Source: PALSA-1316 sp964499365
Lineage (GTDB): Bacteria; Nitrospirota; Thermodesulfovibrionia; Thermodesulfovibrionales; UBA6898
Assembly: GCA_964499365.1 (NCBI GenBank)
Contig: CAZCKU010000003.1
Coordinates: 1-64,000 of the forward strand
DNA: 64,000 nucleotides
Reading direction: 5' to 3'
In this document: positions 60,887-64,000 of the stretch, in pieces
How positions within the stretch are numbered: the first letter of the stretch is position 1
Layout: each line of letters opens with the position of its first letter
Translations under genes and position numbers: made by a program
The notes under the pieces: model-generated
What the model was told of the DNA's origin: nothing
The model's input: only the letters and a program-made list of their open reading frames with translations
The model's database searches: none

Positions 60887-62827
60887 GTGAGGAAATTACT
60901 ATTGATACTACTCTCAGCATTAATTATCACTGCAGAGGCGCAAGGTTATGAAACAAATGTTCATCAGGCAATAACTACCACGGCTATTGCGGCAGCAGGC
61001 ACCGAGACATACATAAAAACGAACTTGAATATAAATCCTATCGACCTGTTTAATGGAACAACTGCCACGGACTGGATGAAATCGGGTAGCATCTCAGAAG
61101 ACAACTTCCCTCGCCCTTTAAATCATTTTTATGATCCAACTACAGGGCTGGGGCTATTTAACGGAAAGTCATCTCTGCAATGGGCTAAGGATGATTCTAA
61201 TAACGAATGGGGTTGGGGCTGGGCAAGACATTCCTATTATTCAGCACTGACCAGTACGCAAACAACTGATAGATCAACTTGGTTTGCACATCTATTCCGT
61301 GGCTTAGGACAAATCATGCATTTAGTTCAAGATAAATCGGTGCCTGCCCATGTTAGAAATGATGCGCACTTCCCCTATTTGAATTCACAGCGTGATATGT
61401 ATGAAAGATATACGCGAGATAATTTTGAACAACTGAATTACAGTGGATACTCACCTGTTGAACTTTCCATATTCAATAACCTTGATAAATTCTGGATTAA
61501 TGGTGGCAAGGGACTTGCCGAGTATACAAACAGAAACTTCCTGAGCAGAGATACCAACATTGATGATGCACGATATGCATTGCCTGCCCCAATAGGTGAC
61601 TGGATTACAACGGAAACTGTAGGGGGTAGTCAATATACCGTTAAATATCTACAGGGGTATGCAACAGATAGTTATCGTTCTTCCGCATCAACCCCGATAT
61701 CAAGGCTGTCAGCCTATTCTTATATGGACTTTGAAATGAATAAATATGGCAATACACAGCGAGTGTATTCCTTGAATGATAAAATTCATAAGGAATATGC
61801 GGATCTTCTTGTTCCTCGTGCCGTTGGATATTCCGCTGGCTTTTTGAATTACTTCTTCCGAGGCACCATAGGTATAACCATACCGAGCAATGGTGTCTAT
61901 TCCCTGATAGATGCAACGGGGGCTAACTTTGACCCTGCAACCGCAGTATTTACATCAATTAAACTTAAGGCTACAAATACAACAACCACTGGCGAGAGCA
62001 TGACAAATGGAGCCATTCAACTGGTGGTGAAATACAAGGTGGCACATGCAGATCCTTTCCAAGCTGGTTCTGTCCCAACGGATACTGACTTTACCTACAC
62101 AATAGTTCCTGAGCAGAACAATATTACAGCACTATACAGTGCCACTCCTACAGAACTTAATTTTGACTTAAGTCAAAAGCCAATTCCCCTGTGGGCTACA
62201 GATGTATATCTTCAAGTTGTTTTCAAGGGAACCCTCGGCAACGAAACCGATGCTGTTGCTGTTGGGTTCAATGATATCAGCGAACCCACACCATTAGACG
62301 TGTTCAATAATGCCGACAAGATTTGTCTGTTCAATAACTGGAAAAACGCTGGAAGCCAGGAGGCAGTGAACTTGGTTGATACAAACCCCCACGATGGCAT
62401 TCCAGAGTGGGATATCTATGCCCATGATACGACAAATATCTACATAAGACTAATGCCTGCTGACGTTTTTGAATACGGTGCGCAGTTTACACACAATTTG
62501 ACCATTCCTCGCCTGAATGCTGGCGAATATCGGCGCTCGGCATACATCCTGAGTGACTACCAGCTCAATCGTAGTTACTATTACACGGAAGTCAAAAAAG
62601 AAACAGCTGATACATTTACGTCTTATCACCACAACTGGTATGGATTTGATTCATCTGAGGCGATTAGAAGACAAAGTGATTACTCAGAAGAATGTGCATG
62701 TTACGTTGACAACAATCCAACATTCTTTATCTTCAAGGGTATTGAGGCATGGGCTGGTGTAAGCACTGTACTAAACAATATCGGATATCCTACGGGTTAC
62801 ATCTGTTATTACACAGAGCTGCCATGA
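60887..62827 (+). CDS. Secreted zinc-dependent phospholipase C-like protein
   Basis: 646 residues from the GTG at 60887, chosen for AAGGAGGGGG 8 nt upstream; the ORF reading further left overlaps the previous gene. Signal peptide, then NVHQAITTTAI and HLFRGLGQIMHLVQDKSVPAHVRNDAH, which carry Trp/His/Asp residues of the S1-P1/phospholipase C zinc-binding family. The C-terminal ~300 residues are beta-rich. It may cleave phospholipids or simply have a related fold. Confidence 0.65.
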   Translation: MRKLLLILLSALIITAEAQGYETNVHQAITTTAIAAAGTETYIKTNLNINPIDLFNGTTATDWMKSGSISEDNFPRPLNHFYDPTTGLGLFNGKSSLQWAKDDSNNEWGWGWARHSYYSALTSTQTTDRSTWFAHLFRGLGQIMHLVQDKSVPAHVRNDAHFPYLNSQRDMYERYTRDNFEQLNYSGYSPVELSIFNNLDKFWINGGKGLAEYTNRNFLSRDTNIDDARYALPAPIGDWITTETVGGSQYTVKYLQGYATDSYRSSASTPISRLSAYSYMDFEMNKYGNTQRVYSLNDKIHKEYADLLVPRAVGYSAGFLNYFFRGTIGITIPSNGVYSLIDATGANFDPATAVFTSIKLKATNTTTTGESMTNGAIQLVVKYKVAHADPFQAGSVPTDTDFTYTIVPEQNNITALYSATPTELNFDLSQKPIPLWATDVYLQVVFKGTLGNETDAVAVGFNDISEPTPLDVFNNADKICLFNNWKNAGSQEAVNLVDTNPHDGIPEWDIYAHDTTNIYIRLMPADVFEYGAQFTHNLTIPRLNAGEYRRSAYILSDYQLNRSYYYTEVKKETADTFTSYHHNWYGFDSSEAIRRQSDYSEECACYVDNNPTFFIFKGIEAWAGVSTVLNNIGYPTGYICYYTELP

Positions 62828-63088
62828 CATATTCAGTATGTTCAATGGATGCGTTATAGAGATTGCAGGAAGAAGACATACAATAAAAGTTTAGACGGCG
62901 AGACCTTCCAAATCCCCATTTGAAACTCGTCGTTTTATGGGGGTGCCCTAAACCCGATCCCGTGGGCACCACCGCTTTATTTCTTTGTTTCCATGCCACC
63001 CCTTACCTGACTACCTCCTACTCCGAGATAACGCATCAGGAACAAAACGTGGCAAGCACAGACCTAATTGGAAACTGCTTTCGGCGAT
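62828..63088. other. 261-bp gap between convergent genes, with hairpin
   Basis: GGTGCCC (62942-62948) pairs with GGGCACC (62964-62970), followed 5 nt later by T-rich DNA: a possible terminator for the phospholipase-like gene. No gene seen. Confidence 0.45.
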
Positions 63089-63439
63089 TTAAGAATCCTT
63101 TGCCGCAAACTTGGCAACCTGGGTTACCAGGCTTCTTCCATCCTTGCTTTTGATGTCTCGGTACGTTTTCAGGAGTTTTAACTCTTCCTGACTTACGGGA
63201 ACAGCCAGTTCTGGCTCCAAACCCTCAAAAAACTGCGTCACAGGCATATGAAGAATCATGGCTATAGCCTGAAGATTATCCACGTTCAGCTTGTTTGTGC
63301 CGTTCTCGTAGCGCTGCACCTGCTGATAAGTTACTCCAAGTTCTTCAGCCAGTGCCTCCTGAGACATCCCGAGGTCCTTCCGCCTTTTCTTGATGATTCC
63401 ACCGAGTTCCTTGCCTGTAATTATCCTCCGTTTTTTCAT
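63089..63439 (-). CDS. XRE-family HTH regulator
   Basis: 116 residues. HTH MSQEALAEELGVTYQQVQRYENGTNKL in the first half, followed by a Cro/C1-type helical tail. Resembles Rhizobium-type and SinR-like plasmid regulators. GTCAGGG before the ATG. No copy of the TTAACTYRAGTTRA operator lies upstream, so it is not the obvious reader of that motif. Confidence 0.85.
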   Translation of the reverse strand: MKKRRIITGKELGGIIKKRRKDLGMSQEALAEELGVTYQQVQRYENGTNKLNVDNLQAIAMILHMPVTQFFEGLEPELAVPVSQEELKLLKTYRDIKSKDGRSLVTQVAKFAAKDS

Positions 63440-63575
63440 CCCTGACTATACCAATGCAGCTTAAATCCTTACTACAACGCCATATGTGTATAACTGACCT
63501 TGATCAATACAATGTCACAGGTGTATTATTTAAGAGATTTGTACTACATAAATAAGGGAAATACGGGGGTAACAC

Positions 63576-64000
63576 ATGAGGAAAATTGTTTTATTATTAG
63601 TCCTTTTAGCCTATTCCAGCCTGTCTTTTGCCGCTGAATATCCACCTGTGCCGACCAATAGAAGTGAAGCCCTGGCTGAACTCAAAAAAGTGTTCCCATA
63701 CCAGAAGGAGTTTAATACTGGATGGTTTCGGAATGTCTGCACTGACATAGGTAAGAAATCAAGCGGTTTGTCAGATGTTTCAAATCAATACACTATAAGG
63801 GTTGTAGATCTATACTTCGCACTTGGCAAAGAGTTCTCCCCTTCAGAATGTTTATATAATTATATGTCTATGAGGGGTAACTCCATGGATAGTTACACAA
63901 CTGAAGAGGGGGCTCTTAATATTGTCAGTTTTCTCGTTAAAGGGCGGCATGCGGACCCCAACTACAAGCCCAAAGATAAAATATATTTTGGATCAGAATC
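63576..64000 (+). CDS. Secreted protein, partial, with ankyrin-like C-terminal start
   Basis: At least 141 residues, cut by the window end. Signal peptide MRKIVLLLVLLAYSSLSFAAE, then a helical region; residues near 120-135 (GALNIVSFLVKGRHADPNYK) look like the start of an ankyrin repeat. GGGGG before the ATG at 63576. Function unknown. Confidence 0.6.
   Translation, partial: MRKIVLLLVLLAYSSLSFAAEYPPVPTNRSEALAELKKVFPYQKEFNTGWFRNVCTDIGKKSSGLSDVSNQYTIRVVDLYFALGKEFSPSECLYNYMSMRGNSMDSYTTEEGALNIVSFLVKGRHADPNYKPKDKIYFGSE

Overview
The window joins two kinds of DNA. Positions 1 to about 10,168 are ordinary chromosome: fairly GC-rich, with housekeeping genes. The rest, up to the right edge at 64,000, is a more AT-rich mobile element that does not end inside the window. 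The 5' end of tuf behind a Thr-Tyr-Gly-Thr tRNA cluster, a TonB receptor, a geopeptide-like radical-SAM peptide system, an oxygen-binding-diiron-type MBL protein and a rubrerythrin-like protein suggest a Gram-negative, probably anaerobic or microaerophilic bacterium, such as Nitrospirota or Desulfobacterota. This placement is inference from gene content; no rRNA or phylogenetic marker was compared.

Chromosomal part, left to right: tuf start and four tRNAs (minus strand); rlmB with a long Arg/Ser/Gly-rich extension; a TonB-dependent receptor, then a 30-residue Cys-containing peptide, a terminator-like hairpin and a SPASM radical SAM enzyme (a likely RiPP locus); an HD-domain nucleotidase; an MBL-fold diiron protein; NADP-isocitrate dehydrogenase; a ferritin-like protein; and the 3' part of comM/yifB. 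The comM gene is cut at its GVLFLDELPEF-coding region by the element, and a large serine recombinase lies directly at the junction.

Element part: recombinase and ParB-like operon (10.1-13.6 kb); an RHH protein, a PLD nuclease lipoprotein, a type ISP restriction-modification enzyme and its XRE regulator (13.8-18.3 kb); a minus-strand transfer operon with lipoproteins, a VirD4-like coupling protein, several zinc-ribbon/transmembrane proteins, an ankyrin protein, a MobP-like relaxase and MobC (20.2-30.4 kb); an oriT-like segment; a divergent ParM/ParR-type partition module; several RHH and hypothetical genes; an iteron-like AT-rich region next to a DUF3854/DUF927 primase-helicase (36.8-40.1 kb); a plus-strand operon with a protease-less Lon-type AAA+ ATPase, SSB, zinc-ribbon proteins, an AP-endonuclease-like TIM barrel, a metallophosphatase and a radical SAM enzyme (40.7-46.3 kb); a primase/initiator-like protein; and cargo (49.8-64 kb) of secreted, lipoprotein, NERD-nuclease, ComEC-like MBL and phospholipase-C-like genes. 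No VirB-type channel genes are visible; they may lie beyond the right edge or be supplied by another element.

Three non-coding signals stand out. A 14-bp palindrome (TTAACTYRAGTTRA) sits in at least six intergenic regions, including the promoter of the restriction-associated XRE regulator, and looks like an element-wide operator. Nine copies of TCGTAACAA flank an AT-rich core beside the primase-helicase. A cluster of small hairpins with compensatory stem changes lies at 51.1-52.2 kb.
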